A DNA stretch of 64,000 nucleotides, from assembly GCF_954871325.1 (NCBI RefSeq), contig NC_088775.1, forward strand, positions 59,187,561 through 59,251,560, read 5' to 3'. This stretch comes from Gordionus sp. m RMFG-2023 (taxonomy: Eukaryota; Nematomorpha; Gordioida; Chordodea; Parachordodidae). Positions 34,700-46,690 of this stretch are shown piece by piece. Made by a program: the position numbers and the translations under genes. The notes beneath the pieces are model-generated. The model made no database searches, was not told the origin of the DNA, and saw only the letters and a program-made list of their open reading frames with translations. Position 1 is the stretch's first letter. Each line of letters opens with the position of its first letter.

Positions 34700-37090
34700 A
34701 ATCACCACGGTTCAGGTCATAACATGCACTACTCCATAACCTGAAATTATATCTCTCCACTAATGTGTCTCATTGTTCGAAAACGTTTTTCTTACTAAAT
34801 TTCTTTTATTTCTCTTTATGTCTTCTTCGCAAATCTGTTTTTCATATCTTAAATCATTACATATTAGAAATGATGGATACTTACAAGTTCATGGTCCACC
34901 TTCTGTCAGATGTACACATTCTAGCTTTTCTCTACTGCCTCTTATCAGTCAAAATGTTGTTCCACCTCTTTACAATTCTAATTCCTGCTTCTCAGATTTT
35001 TTTCTTGACCATTCCAAACCAAATATCATTTCAAGGATCCCCAAAGGTGCAAGATTGTTAGTTGCAAAATCTTTTGCTGATTGTCTATCCTCCTTATTGC
35101 TATACTTTAGTATGAGAATGAATGGCTAAAATTCCTTTTCTATTGATATAATACCTTCAGGGTGCCGGACAAAACTTCACATTTAAATAAAGATTATTTA
35201 TATTTTAACTTTTAACGCATTATGTTATATTTGGACTTGTTATATTATAAATAATATTGTATTTCATTTTATAAATGTTTATTTTATAATCATGAAGGCT
35301 TTACTTTAATTGGATATGTTATATGTTTTATTTTGAGTTTAAAAATTAATTGTTTTAATCAGACATGTATATATATTGTGATATTGTCCATACAAGAAGA
35401 GAAGAGGGTCTTAAATAAAAATAAACTTTTTCTTTAAATAAATACGTATCACAAGACCGTTATCAACTACAGATTCTAAGACTTTTATCAACTACAGAAT
35501 CGAAGACTTTTATCAACTACAGATTCTATGACTTTTGTCAACTACAGATTCTAAGACTTTTATCAAATACAAATTCTAAGTGAAACAACCCCTCTTGTTT
35601 TAACATAAGTCCCTTACCCAGAAAATTAAAGAGACTGCATCCATAGTTGCGCCTCATCTCCATAAATACAAGATGTCATTACCTGTCAAAAACAAAATAT
35701 AACCAACAATGATTGAGATGAAGGATAATTTGATCTGCAAGAAAATTGACAATCTCAACATAGGTGGACTCAGATTGGTTTCCACACATGACTCTCTTGC
35801 CGAGCCTTGCTATAATATATATATTAAGCTCTGTCAAAAATACCCCACTTCAATCATTATCCCAACATCCCCACAACTTCACTCAACATGTGCTTCTCTA
35901 TTTACTTCTCAATAAGTGAGCAAACCCATGGTGCAATAAAATTTTAAATGGTGAAGAACCTAGCTTTGTTTTTCCAAACCTCTTCAGTATAATTGCATTT
36001 CATAAGTTCCATGATGATATTAGACCAATTGCAATAGGTTCTACCTTTCTCCACTTAGTTGCCAAGATGATATCTTCTCAAATAAAGTACGAAGTTTTAT
36101 GTCTCCTAGCCCTTTCCAACTTGATGTTGAAATCCCTGGTGGCTGTAAAGCTGTTTTACATTTAACTAGAATACATTTAGGAAATACGCCAACCACTGAG
36201 TCTTTAATCAAAATTGACTTCTCTAATGCCTAGAATACACTTTCTCGGAATTCCTTCCTGAGTTCTTCTTGTTATCTCCGGTTATACAAATTTTTTCATT
36301 CTAGTTATCATTTGCCTTTCACCCATTTGATATTTATAAAATTCCTTCCATTTGAGGGCATTCAAAAAGGTGATCCTCTTGGTTCTTTTAGACATCAACG
36401 ACATCGTTAAATCCATTAACTCGACGTGTTCATTATCCTTGCATGCCTGGTATATTTATAAGGTATTCTTGGTGGTTCCAATGACGAGGTCAATAAAGCA
36501 GTGAATTTAATCAAGGAGGCTGGGACCATTATTAGACTTTCTATCAATCCCCAGAAATCTAAAATTCATTTCTATTACCCTACACACAACTTCTAACTGA
36601 CAACCCTTGAGGAACTAATTCATATAGGAACTTCTGTTAGGGGGATACAGAGCAATATCTTCCTTCCCACATTCCACACTTGAAATGCTTTTTGAGTTGG
36701 CTGATTTATTTTCCCTTCTTCCCTCCCATAAAGCCTTTTTCCTCTTAAAAATGTTTTTCAATATTCCTCATATCCTATATGTGGTTCGATCAACTCGCGT
36801 TTTTAAATATCTTTCTCGGTGTTTATGAAAATATAGGATTAAAGTCCTCGAAACCTAAATTCGATAAGAGCGTGGACTCAAGCTTCTTTATCCATCAAGA
36901 TGGGTGGACGGTATCAGATCTCCTTCCGATCTTACCCTAACTGCCTTCATATCCTTTTTCCTTTTATCAAAAAATATTGTAAATTCCCTTGATAAAACCT
37001 GACACTTCCTATATTATGCTATTATTGAGTGGAAATCAAGAATTATCGCTAATCACCCACTTCCAGAAACGTTTCATATACTTTTTTAAA
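34700..37090 (+). pseudogene. LINE reverse-transcriptase gene, decayed
   Basis: Non-LTR retrotransposon protein. In order on the plus strand: RIPKGARLLVAKSF (about 35,030-35,075) in the pre-RT region; IGGLRLVSTHDSLA (35,763-35,800); RPIAIGSTF with LVAKM (36,020-36,070); PGGCKAVLH (36,138) and LIKIDFSNA (36,204), RT blocks A-like; IQKGDPLGS (36,361), RT block B; YIYKVFLGG where the family has the YLDDG-type catalytic motif; DEVNKAVNLIKEAG and INPQKSKIHF; then HILYVVRST downstream. The order is that of a widespread invertebrate and algal LINE type, but the catalytic Asp pair is lost and frames change many times. A stretch at about 35,130-35,700 is not LINE coding sequence and includes a minisatellite. 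Long dead. Confidence 0.8.
35460..35580. repeat. 25-bp minisatellite, about five copies
   Basis: Unit TTATCAACTACAGATTCTAA + GACTT repeats head to tail with few changes, within the non-coding stretch that splits the LINE gene. Confidence 0.9.
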
Positions 37091-38031
37091 TGAGAATTTT
37101 CTGAGATTATTTTATTTAGAAAATTATGGAGAAAGTTTAATCAATTTAAAATAAAATTTTCATCTATATATCAATATAAAAGTATTATGAAAATTTTATT
37201 TTTACCTAAATCATATTTCCCAGGAAAGGGCATCAGCCCTTCCATCTTGTCTATGCCACTGGTCAGAATACTTATTTAACGATTTTACAGTTATACTCTA
37301 AAAATCAAGCTGATATGGTTATGTTTTTCTTATCTTCCATAATTAATAATAAATGGATTATAATTACGGACTTGAGCATTTTAATTATTTCATCTAAAAT
37401 CACATACAATTAAAATAAAGCCTAGATAGGCTTCTGCTAATTGGTCTTCGAAGAATGATATTAAAATTATTGATGGATGTTTAGAGAAAATAGCTCAAAA
37501 TGTCTATAAGTCTTGTCGTAATTATATAAAATTTTATTTTAATAATCTAATATTTTATTTCAATAATCTCTTTATCTATTTTTTATGTCCTTTTATATAA
37601 AATACATTTATTTATTTATTTTTTAATACATTAATTTAATTGAATACAATATATCATTTTATCTTTTTATGCCTTGAAGGTATTCTATTACAGTCTTTCT
37701 ACTCAGGGACAAGTCAAAGGAAAGACATCTCATAGACAATTATTACGTAAATTTTTTAAATAAACTAGTTTTTATAAAATATATAAGATTTATGACTATT
37801 CATTCGCGGGATGTAACGCTATTCTTCGCAGGACAAAAATTTATTTTGGGAGATTTCGCAATATTTAATATTTATTAGTCAAAAAATTAAAATGATAAAA
37901 AAATATAACAAAAACAATTGATGTATTGAAAATTTTTAAGTTTTAATTTTATTATTTATGAAGCAACCCAAATACATTGTTATCAAATCAAATGAGAATA
38001 TAATATTAAAAAAGTTAACCACAATACTTAT
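37091..38031. other. AT-rich, nothing recognised
   Basis: No coding pattern, RNA gene or clear repeat seen. May include the LINE 3' end and tail. Confidence 0.4.
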
Positions 38032-38235
38032 CAGAGACCTGCAGAGGTACCATTTGCAAGACAAAGCCTGGCCCGGGTTATTTTTTTAAAAAAAGCCCGG
38101 ATTTTTTAAAATATATTATATTATATTTTGATTTTGATAGCTAATAATGGTAATTTTAAATATTTGGTTTTAAAATTACGACCCGACCCGGGTATATTTA
38201 AAAAAATTAAAATAATTCTGGACTGCAGGTCTCTG
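38032..38235. mobile_element. MITE of the CAGAGACCTGCAG hAT family (204 bp)
   Basis: Perfect 13-bp terminal inverted repeats CAGAGACCTGCAG / CTGCAGGTCTCTG. The left end continues AGGTACCATTTGCA as at the right end of the hAT element at 49,182. Interior GGCCCGGG blocks; no coding capacity. Confidence 0.85.
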
Positions 38236-40689
38236 ACTTAGATAATTATGAACCTTTAACGACATACTCTATTATTTCATATTTATTAAAAAGAATTTAT
38301 TACATAAATCATTTATAAATGCCTTGTAACACTTTTTCGCTAATATTTTCTTAACGTGGATGTCGTTTGAGCTATAATATGGCAAAATTAATTAAGTTAA
38401 TTACTTTCCACAAACTTTTATAGCTAGGACAATATCGCGTAACTTGAACTGCGAACTCATTAGAGTGCAGAGACTTCTATCTGCGGGAAAGATCGATCAA
38501 GATCGTCATTGAAATTAGAAAGGTGAAGTAGATCGAAAAATAATAAGATTCAAAAATATTTTGAATTAGGGAAATCCCTTATTTCACTTAGAAGAAATAT
38601 TTTCATATTCAATATCATCATTTTATTTAATATTTTTTAAATCCATTTTCTTGTCTAAATCTTCAATAGATTTCTTTTTTAGTAAAATTATCAACCCAAA
38701 TCGACCAGTTTCTTTCTGAAGAAGAAGTAGAACTAGGAATTGTTAATAAAATGTCATTTTTCTTAATAGCCATCATGGTCAAAGCTCATCGCACTGCTGA
38801 GATTGAAATCTGATTGTTTCTTATGGACGTTACTGCTTTCCCCATAATTTCCTATTATGTCGCTTTTAATTCTGAAATTTATAATATCACTTGAAATATT
38901 TTGAACATCACCTTATGCCTAATTCTTGATAATATCACATACTTCATTAAATTCACTATTAGTAAGATTCTTCCCTTAACATTAGGGACTCAGGAGGCAT
39001 GATCACATGTAATCATATCATTTTTTCTCTTTTCAAACATATTTTTATCTTCCGGATTTTAGATTATTTGACCTTATTTGACCAAAATACTCCATCGTTC
39101 AATTGAGCGGTTAAATAATTGAATGTGACTGGACAATTAACCGACTTGTTAACCCTAGCCAAAATTGATTGATGAATCTATAAATATTAAGCATCAGACA
39201 ATAATATTAATGCAACCCAAATTTCTCCATTAAGGATCAAGATTTAATTAATGAGCTCATAAAAGATATATTAATAAATCTGAGTTCCTTGTGTGCGATT
39301 CTTATAAAATAAGACTTCGAAGAAAATCATAGGACAGGATCGCAAAAAAAAGTAAATTATAATAACAAATTTTATACCAAATCTAGGTTCATTAATCGTT
39401 ATATAAATTTATTCAGGTTAAAAGAAACTTACAAATTCTATCATTGAATCAATCTTGCCCTATTCAGAATTTTTTTAAATATATTATATTTATTTTTACC
39501 TGGTTTAGGGCAGAGCCTGCAGGTATCTGTAATTTATACTTTAAATATATTCATAATTTCAAAGAAAGTTTCAATTTAATTTCAAATTTAACTTATGATT
39601 TAACGTCCTATATCAACTATTACCCGAAATCATTATTTTAACCCCATTATTTAGTTCCAAGAATTTCACAGTAACGCGGTTTTTATGTATTTTGATGTAT
39701 TTGACCTACCTCCCCTTAATGTTTTCCCGAGCATAATTTACCACCTAGTTAATACATTATGATTTCTAGGACATAATTAGCCATCCCATCATCGATTCTT
39801 TTCACATTTCTTCCCACCATTTGAACAAAACCCTGCATACCGGCATTAGGGGTATAAAATATCCCTCCTTTAACTAGAAATCGACTTTACAGTCTACTAG
39901 AGTCACTCTATCTTTTCCCACAAATAATTTCCAATAGTCATTTGTTTTTTTTTATTACATCCTTTCAAATATTATATCATATTTATTCTTTCAAATTTTC
40001 TTTCTTATTTATTATTTTTACCTTAAATATTTCACTATATTAATCCTTTAAATATCAACCTCCTTTCAAAATTATTCTATGTAAATATTATCAGGTTTCT
40101 TAATTTAATCCGATCATTCTGGTCAATTTTTTCTATTTAATATATTTTTAATAACCCGAAAAATTTTCCAGAACTACTGGGTTTTCTCCATTTCAGATAA
40201 TTTTTTCTTTTTCACATATTTTCAATTTCCCAAAAGTTTTTTCATAACTAACGGGTTTCCCATGATTTTACCCTCATGTCATTGCTCCGTGATTCATTTT
40301 TCATATGCCACCATTTTTCTACCTTTAATTCTACACTGTAAAATTGTTTTTTTTTTACCAAATCTTCTTCCGAAATTATATTTACATTATTATATTTTAC
40401 AACATACACTTATTTTTTATTATTAATTTCATTAATATTTTCTGGGATAATCTCCTGTTTATTTGAAATCTCATACCCTTTTGATATGCTATTTATAATT
40501 CCAAATTTGAAATTCTTTTTCTCGAAATATATACTATTTTCAAATTTATCTTTGACTTCGTTAATATAGCTTTTACCCAAAGGACACAACCAAATTATCT
40601 CGTTTATTTTCTTTACAATCTACCCAACCGTATTCAACAGAATTTTTTTCCTTATTATTTTTACAATTCACCCATCCATAGGATTCAAT
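38236..40689. other. AT-rich stretch with faint relics
   Basis: No confident gene. The plus strand at about 38,690-39,210 has a run of protein-like but broken sequence that faintly recalls tyrosine-recombinase (Crypton-like) proteins. At 39,465-39,527 an inverted end CTGCAGGTATCTGTAAT marks a hAT-family scrap. Around 40,130-40,270 two ACTACTGGGTTTTC/ACTAACGGGTTTCC-type blocks form a diverged repeat. Confidence 0.35.
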
Positions 40690-41560
40690 AGAATCATTAT
40701 TATTATTATTATTTTTATAAACCTCCTGTTCTATGGATTATTTTAATTATTATTTCTACAATCCACCCTTCCATAGAATTAATAAAATTATTTATAATAT
40801 TATTTTTATACTGAGATCAGTTGCACAATGCCTAAATTTGCTTTTCTCTGCTTTAGTCAATATTGACCCAACCGTTATGCATTTAAAATGTCTCATTAAA
40901 TCATTACGATTTTCCTAAATTTGTCTATGCTGATTTTCTACATTACTAACACTTCCTAGTAGCAAAATAATTAGTTCATTTATTCTTGGTAGTAAACCAT
41001 CCCATATTTCCGGTATAAACACACTGCAAATATCGCTACTATGTCCAATCTCTCCACATCTAGCACACATAATTATACTTTTATTATTACAAACTCTTGA
41101 AATATGTTCAACTCAGGACATTGTAATGTTCCCTGTCCTGATCTATTACATTACGACAAATAAAATTACTATTATCCTTTTGTGAAATTCTTTTGCTTAG
41201 TGTTATTTCTATTGTTTCTGATTACTCCAATTATTATTTCTGAATCTATTTACGAAATGTCTATTTTGTTAACTATTTTTAAAATTGTCATATACCTAAT
41301 TATTCAGGAAAATTTTATTATTTCCCATCAATAAGCGTATTGAATGATTTCATCATCATAATTATTATTAATCTGGCTTCTATACCAGTCGTTTGGCCGA
41401 TTTTTATCAGATCTTGTAAGCCATCATGTAATTGTCTAAATGAGCTTCTATATTCAATTATTATTTTCGAATTTGTATCCTCCGAGTTTTCTTCATTTTC
41501 CTTTCTAATAATAACGTTTTTATCCAGTAAAGTACAACTATTGCCCCTATACTATTTTTT
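40690..41560 (-). pseudogene. LTR-element gag fragment (fossil)
   Basis: Minus strand reads a gag-like helical stretch (SFRQLHDGLQDLIKIGQTTG, about 41,380-41,460), then a CCHC knuckle CARCGEIGHSSDIC (about 41,025-41,075). Lower coordinates hold several diverged copies of a short unit built on GGGTGGATTGTAAAAA. Old, heavily broken; LTRs and pol not recognised. Confidence 0.6.
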
Positions 41561-42140
41561 TTAAAAAATAATCTTTAACACCTAAGATATTTATGAGAAA
41601 TTAATTAATATTTTAATAAAAAAAATCTTAACCATTGTTAATGTTAAAATATATCCAACAATTAATTGTATTGTCAATGATACAACACAAATGTACGTAA
41701 ATTTAATTAACATTTCAGCTTTTTGATTCGCTTCAACCTTAAAGTTCATTTATGCACGGCACTATTTTGTTACGACCCTTATGCTTCAATTTTAAAGTTT
41801 TTTTATGCACGGCACCATTTTGTTACGACCCTTATGCTTCAACCTTAAGGTTTTTTTATGCACGGCACCATTTTGTTACGACCCTTATAATTTTGTTGGC
41901 TAATATATATATCTTATTTTATTTTTCACTTTACCGTGTTTATATTCATTGAATAACTAGGTAATTCTTTTATATTCGAATATATTTTTTATATTTTGTT
42001 GATTAACAATTCCCTTAATTTTACCTTTCTTTTTTATATCTATATATTTTTTTTTCTCTTTAAAACTTTTTTCATTTTATGAGTCAAAATATAAGTATAT
42101 TTCTATATAAAGTTTATCGAAAAATTATATACAACAAATA
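41561..42140. repeat. 53-54-bp tandem repeat (41,730-41,888) in AT-rich DNA
   Basis: Three nearly identical units containing TTATGCACGGCACCATTTTG and TTACGACCCTTATG occupy 41,730-41,888. The open frame over them is a by-product of the repeat. The rest is AT-rich without recognised features. Confidence 0.8.
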
Positions 42141-43888
42141 CAGTGTTGTGATGTGATGATTTAATGAAATATATTGAGGAATAAATTATAACCCATCCAT
42201 ATATAAGTATTTTGTTTGCAGAAATAATTAAAACACATTTGCAATTTACATATAAAAAAATTTAAAACAATTCTTTTTTCTTTAAATTTTTTTTAAAACT
42301 TATAAATTATTTTTTAAACTTTTCTTAACTTATTTATTATGAATAATTTCAGTATCTCCCGTATCTTAGACCTTTCTACATCTACAGGTTTTTAACATTT
42401 AACATTATATTGTTTTATTATATATAATTTTATAGATTTTTCCTCACAGAAAGAATCCACTTATTCTCAAAATATTTCACATTCAGCTTTATTTGACATA
42501 ACAAATAATTCTTTACCTAATCAAATAATTGATTCTACAATAAACTCTGATACCTATCATAAACCACAAAAGAAATATGGCAATTGGAGTCAAGAAAAAA
42601 TAGCCATAGCCAAAAAATGGCTTAGTAAACCTAAATTTGAACAGGCAAGCATAAAGACAATGGCCCAAGATCTCAATTTATCCATTGCTTCGGTATACCT
42701 TTTCGAAAGGATTACATTCCTAGAATACTACTATGGCCCCTTAGTCGATCACATAATCAATCAAAGAGGAAGGAACAAAAAGGATGATCCAGAATTGAAA
42801 TCTAAATTTATACAGCTACTAGAACATAATAATGGATTGACGATAAAAAAATATAGTGGAAAATTTACCACCTCATCTCAAAATGAGTGATTCGGGAATA
42901 TCTAGATGTAAATCAATGGGGTGGAGCAGGAAAAGGGTTGGAAAAGAACCCGATAGACGGAATTCCCCAGATGAAATAAATATTCGTAAAGAATATTGCT
43001 TAAAAATGATGAACGTGCCATTTAAAAATTCTATTTAGATGAAACAGGTTTCAATTCCCATGTCATTTCCTACTATGGATGGGAACCTCTGGGTAAGAGG
43101 CCATCAGCCAAACTCCCTCCTTCAAGGGGAAAAACGTATCGGTTTGGTGTACCATAGGAATTAATGGTCTCAAAAAATACATGATTATAGACGGGGCATT
43201 TACATCAATAAAGTTCAAAACTTACCTGGATGAAATATCATTCATTTTACCGTTGAATTCACTAATAATTATGGATAATGCGCACATTCACCGAGCTCAT
43301 ATAATAACGCAAAATTATTAAAATATAGATATCTTCCACCCTATTCCCCGCAATTAAACCCTATTGAAAATTTTTTGACGTTTTGAAAAAGTATCGCTCT
43401 ATACATCCCAAACCAAATAACAAAATTATATATATTGAGGCAATTACTAGCCTTTTGCTTATTTTCACAGCCTTCTACTCACATACGATACGATATATCG
43501 AAGAGGGAATCCGATCTATTCCTTTGAAATTAATTTAATAGATTATTACACTAGTTATCACATAATATAAATAAAATCAAATAGAAAAATAAATATTTTT
43601 TGATCTTATGTTAATAAAATAAATATACATTAAATAAAGATTTCACAAGTCATTTTCGAAACTATAATATAAGAAAGGTAAATTTGATAGAAAATAAAAT
43701 AAACAATGAAGAAATAAGTTAAAATTATCATAATTTGACCTTAAGTTTTACTAAAAATTTTATATTTTTTAACTCATTCAAAAAGTCTTCCAGTTTATAA
43801 GATATAAATTAATTTTAAAGAAAAAAAATATTTTTTTTTATAAATATATTTAATCGACAATATGTTTCATTAAATCATCACAACACTG
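42141..43888 (+). mobile_element. Tc1/mariner-superfamily element (1.75 kb)
   Basis: Terminal inverted repeats of about 30 bp: CAGTGTTGTGATG...ATTTAATGAAA at 42,141, with a 5-bp TGATG duplication inside, and the inverted copy ending CATCACAACACTG at 43,888. The left end is preceded by TA as expected for this superfamily; the right flank reads TG. The plus-strand transposase occupies the interior. Confidence 0.88.
42339..43538 (+). pseudogene. Tc1/mariner (IS630-type) transposase with a 48-nt intron
   Basis: Exon 1 starts at ATG 42,339 (MNNFSISRILDL) and ends at 42,387. A GT-AG intron 42,388-42,435 restores the frame into DFSSQKES. A helix-turn-helix-like region follows (QASIKTMAQDLNLSIASVYL). 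The DDE core has LDETGFNSH (first Asp), IIMDNAHIH (second Asp) and LPPYSPQLNPIEN (third acidic residue). It ends at TAA 43,538 after a conserved-looking tail. About five frame changes or stops between 42,880 and 43,540 inactivate it. In the family the enzyme cuts at the element ends and inserts into TA. The DDE motifs make the assignment secure; the subfamily is not determined. Confidence 0.87.
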
Positions 43889-45309
43889 TGAACAAAATAC
43901 ATATATATGTTCATATAAATTAATGATTCTTTATAACTAAATAGAAAAAAAACAGGACAAGCATGAATTATTTTTTAAGATATAAATTTCATAATATCTT
44001 AAACATACTCAATAAAATATCTCTTTACATATTCATATTTAAATTAGTAATGTATTATCTAAAAATATTGGGAGTGAACAGCAATGCTGACTAACACGAG
44101 TTCTAATGTTCAGACGTGAGTAGTTATGATTTAATTACAGTAGAAAAAAATTAGAATTGTTAGATTTTTGAATTATTTTTGGTATCTTAGAAATCGGAAC
44201 AAAGTATTTTGGTATCTTAGGAATCGGAACAAAGTACATGACAATAAAAAAAAATTATAAAGAACTAGGCTCACTCAACTTATTTGAAATATCTGACAAC
44301 CCTATTATCTATTATCTTTTCGTAGAGGGGTTTATATTTAACTAAACAAGCAGATAACCCGTCAAAATGGATGGGGATACATATATTTATCCCTATTTGA
44401 TGATGGGTGAATCAGAAATTATCCCTTTATTTAATAATTGGATGAATCAGAATTAGCCTATTTTATGAGGTGTGAATCCAAAATTTATCTTTGTTATGAT
44501 GAGAATTTATTAAAATTTTTATCATTACTTTTATAATAGAATATGTTAATGAAGCATATATTTATTAGTACTTTTAATATGAACAAATATTTGGAACATA
44601 TATGCGAATCATTGGTCAGAAAATGGCAAAATTCTTAGGTCCGGCCCATTGATATAGTTAATTTCAAGCCCAGCAAGTTTATCCTGGCCCAGTTTCAATT
44701 TTTTGCTAAAATTTTCGGCCTGGACCGGCTTTTAATTTTTTTAAATACAAGGCCCAAGCCAAAATATGTTTAGTTGAACCAAAATAAACAACTATTTATA
44801 ATCTTTGGAGTTGTTAAATTAAAAACCTATATTTTGTGGATTATAAGTTCTATGAAATATCACAATTCATCTAATATATATAAAAAAGATTTACACAACC
44901 CGCCCACTTTATTTTTGCTCGGCATAGCTCAAAATAATTCTCATAAGTATAAGCTTGGCTGGATATTGCAGACCACGGATGTGACTTTTTCAATATATCG
45001 ATTTCATAATATTTGAGAATGTCTTTATGTGGCAATATAAAAATGTTTTTAATTGCATTTTACTACATTTGTATTTTTAATTTATGACAGAATCATTTAA
45101 TCTTGCTAGATGAGGATTTGTATGACAATACTTTTGTTTAATATATTTAATCATTTATATATCATTTCGCCTCTTCACTATTCTTTAATTCAATTTTATA
45201 CAAATTAATATTTTTAATGCTTTTCCCCAAAATAAAATATATTACATCACTTTTAACTTTTTTATTCCCAAATCGACAAAGTACGCATTAGATAATAAGG
45301 TAAGCAAAA
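43889..45309. other. AT-rich; short tandem duplication and hAT scrap
   Basis: 44,177-44,236 is a 30-bp unit (GGTATCTTAGAAATCGGAAC core) present twice. 44,620-44,780 has GGCCCA/GGCCTGG-type blocks like hAT subterminal DNA. 44,380-44,500 has two diverged GAATCAGAAATTATCC-like blocks. No gene recognised. Confidence 0.4.
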
Positions 45310-45510
45310 CTCTTATCCGGCAATATTTTTTAGATAAATTGTATATATTCATCTTCTGGTAATCTTGAAACAAATAAACTAGCTTTTTCAGCATCTGTAA
45401 TTTGGATATCCTATAATATGTTTTCCACTGTATTTATAAAAACTTCGAAATTACCTGTAAAATAAGGAAAATTAACAATAATAATATTATTAGTATTTGG
45501 TTTAATATCT
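45310..45510 (-). pseudogene. gag fragment related to element D (fossil)
   Basis: Minus strand encodes NFPYFTGNFEVFINTVENIL and TDAEKASLFVSRLPEDEY, aligning with the gag start of element D (TDAEKAYAFTQRLPEEEY). Lies downstream of a small frame as in elements C and D. Broken; no LTRs seen. Confidence 0.65.
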
Positions 45511-45612
45511 TTATTCTTTTTTTTTAAATTATATTTATTTAATTTAACACAAATATGTTACATAAAACATGAACAATTTATATGTTCTGTACGAATCGAC
45601 AAGCATTTATTA

Positions 45613-45804
45613 CTAACCAATTACCGCGACCATTGGGACATAACCTACCTTGTACTTGATAACAAAGATTGATGTCCTCTTCTGTTTCGAAATGAAAGGA
45701 ACATCTTTATTAGTTTGTTGCGAAAAGCCTTTTATGCCTGGTACAAGTCTATTGATAGTTGACGTATACGTCGGAAATTTTATCACAATAAGATATCTTA
45801 GCAT
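45613..45804 (-). CDS. Small ORF ahead of gag, third copy (fossil)
   Basis: 63 codons starting MLRYLIVIKFPTYTSTINRL, which corresponds to NYLLVIKLPSKYTIRRFYD of element D in sequence and position. The second block SIFVIKYK is weaker. Located about 100 bp upstream of the related gag fragment on the same strand. This repeats the arrangement of C and D. Confidence 0.45.
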   Translation of the reverse strand: MLRYLIVIKFPTYTSTINRLVPGIKGFSQQTNKDVPFISKQKRTSIFVIKYKVGYVPMVAVIG

Positions 45805-46690
45805 TATATACTTAATAAAATTATCAATAAAAATATAAAAACGTATTAAATAATAAAATAGTATTATAAAATAATATATAATATAATGAATATCATAAAA
45901 AAATATATTTATGGTGTATACCGTTGCAACGCTCGTTTTAAAAGTTAATATTGCATTTTAGATGTGGATTTTTTTACTGCAAGTTAAAAATTGATTTGTT
46001 TTTTTTGTAAATCTATTTATTTATATATAATAAAGTAATATTTACCCATGTATCTATTTTTGAAAAATATGATTAAAATTATTTTATTAAATAAGACATT
46101 TAATACTTTCTTATATGTTTTAGTGTACATTTTTATTATTATAGATTGAAAAATATAATTAAAATTATTTTATTATAAATTAGACAATTTAAAATTATTT
46201 TGTAAATAATATATCAATAAGCAACTATTCAATTTATTTAGCAATTATTAAATATATTTAATCAAATTATATCATAAATTTTAATTGCATTATTTGTAAA
46301 CCTATTTATTTTTATATTATAAATATATCTTATTCTATTTCTATTTCTCTGAATAATGTAAAATATATATAAATAAGCAAACTATTCAAAATTTATTTAT
46401 CATTTTTATTAAATTATATAGATTATTATATATATATAATATATTAAGGTAGGATAAATAAATAAATATATATATTTACAAATTTGTGTATATTTAAAAA
46501 AAATATATATACAATCATTTATGAATTTAAAAAATCCTTGAATAAATTTTGGATATTTCTTGCTTCATTGGATGATGCATTGCAGTCCCTCATAAAGCTT
46601 GTGATATCTGTGAATATGAGATGCAGTTAAATCTCCTTTTAGCGTTGTTAGATATATGGGATTTATATAAAATTATTTAATAATATATAT
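45805..46690. other. AT-rich, nothing recognised
   Basis: Dense A/T runs and TA-rich microsatellite-like tracts (for example 46,420-46,520). No gene seen. Confidence 0.4.

Noticed and set aside
35460-35580. CRISPR array
   Set aside because: Head-to-tail minisatellite without spacers, in a eukaryotic context.
41752-41952. 66-codon frame
   Set aside because: Translation of a 53-54-bp tandem repeat; same peptide repeated.
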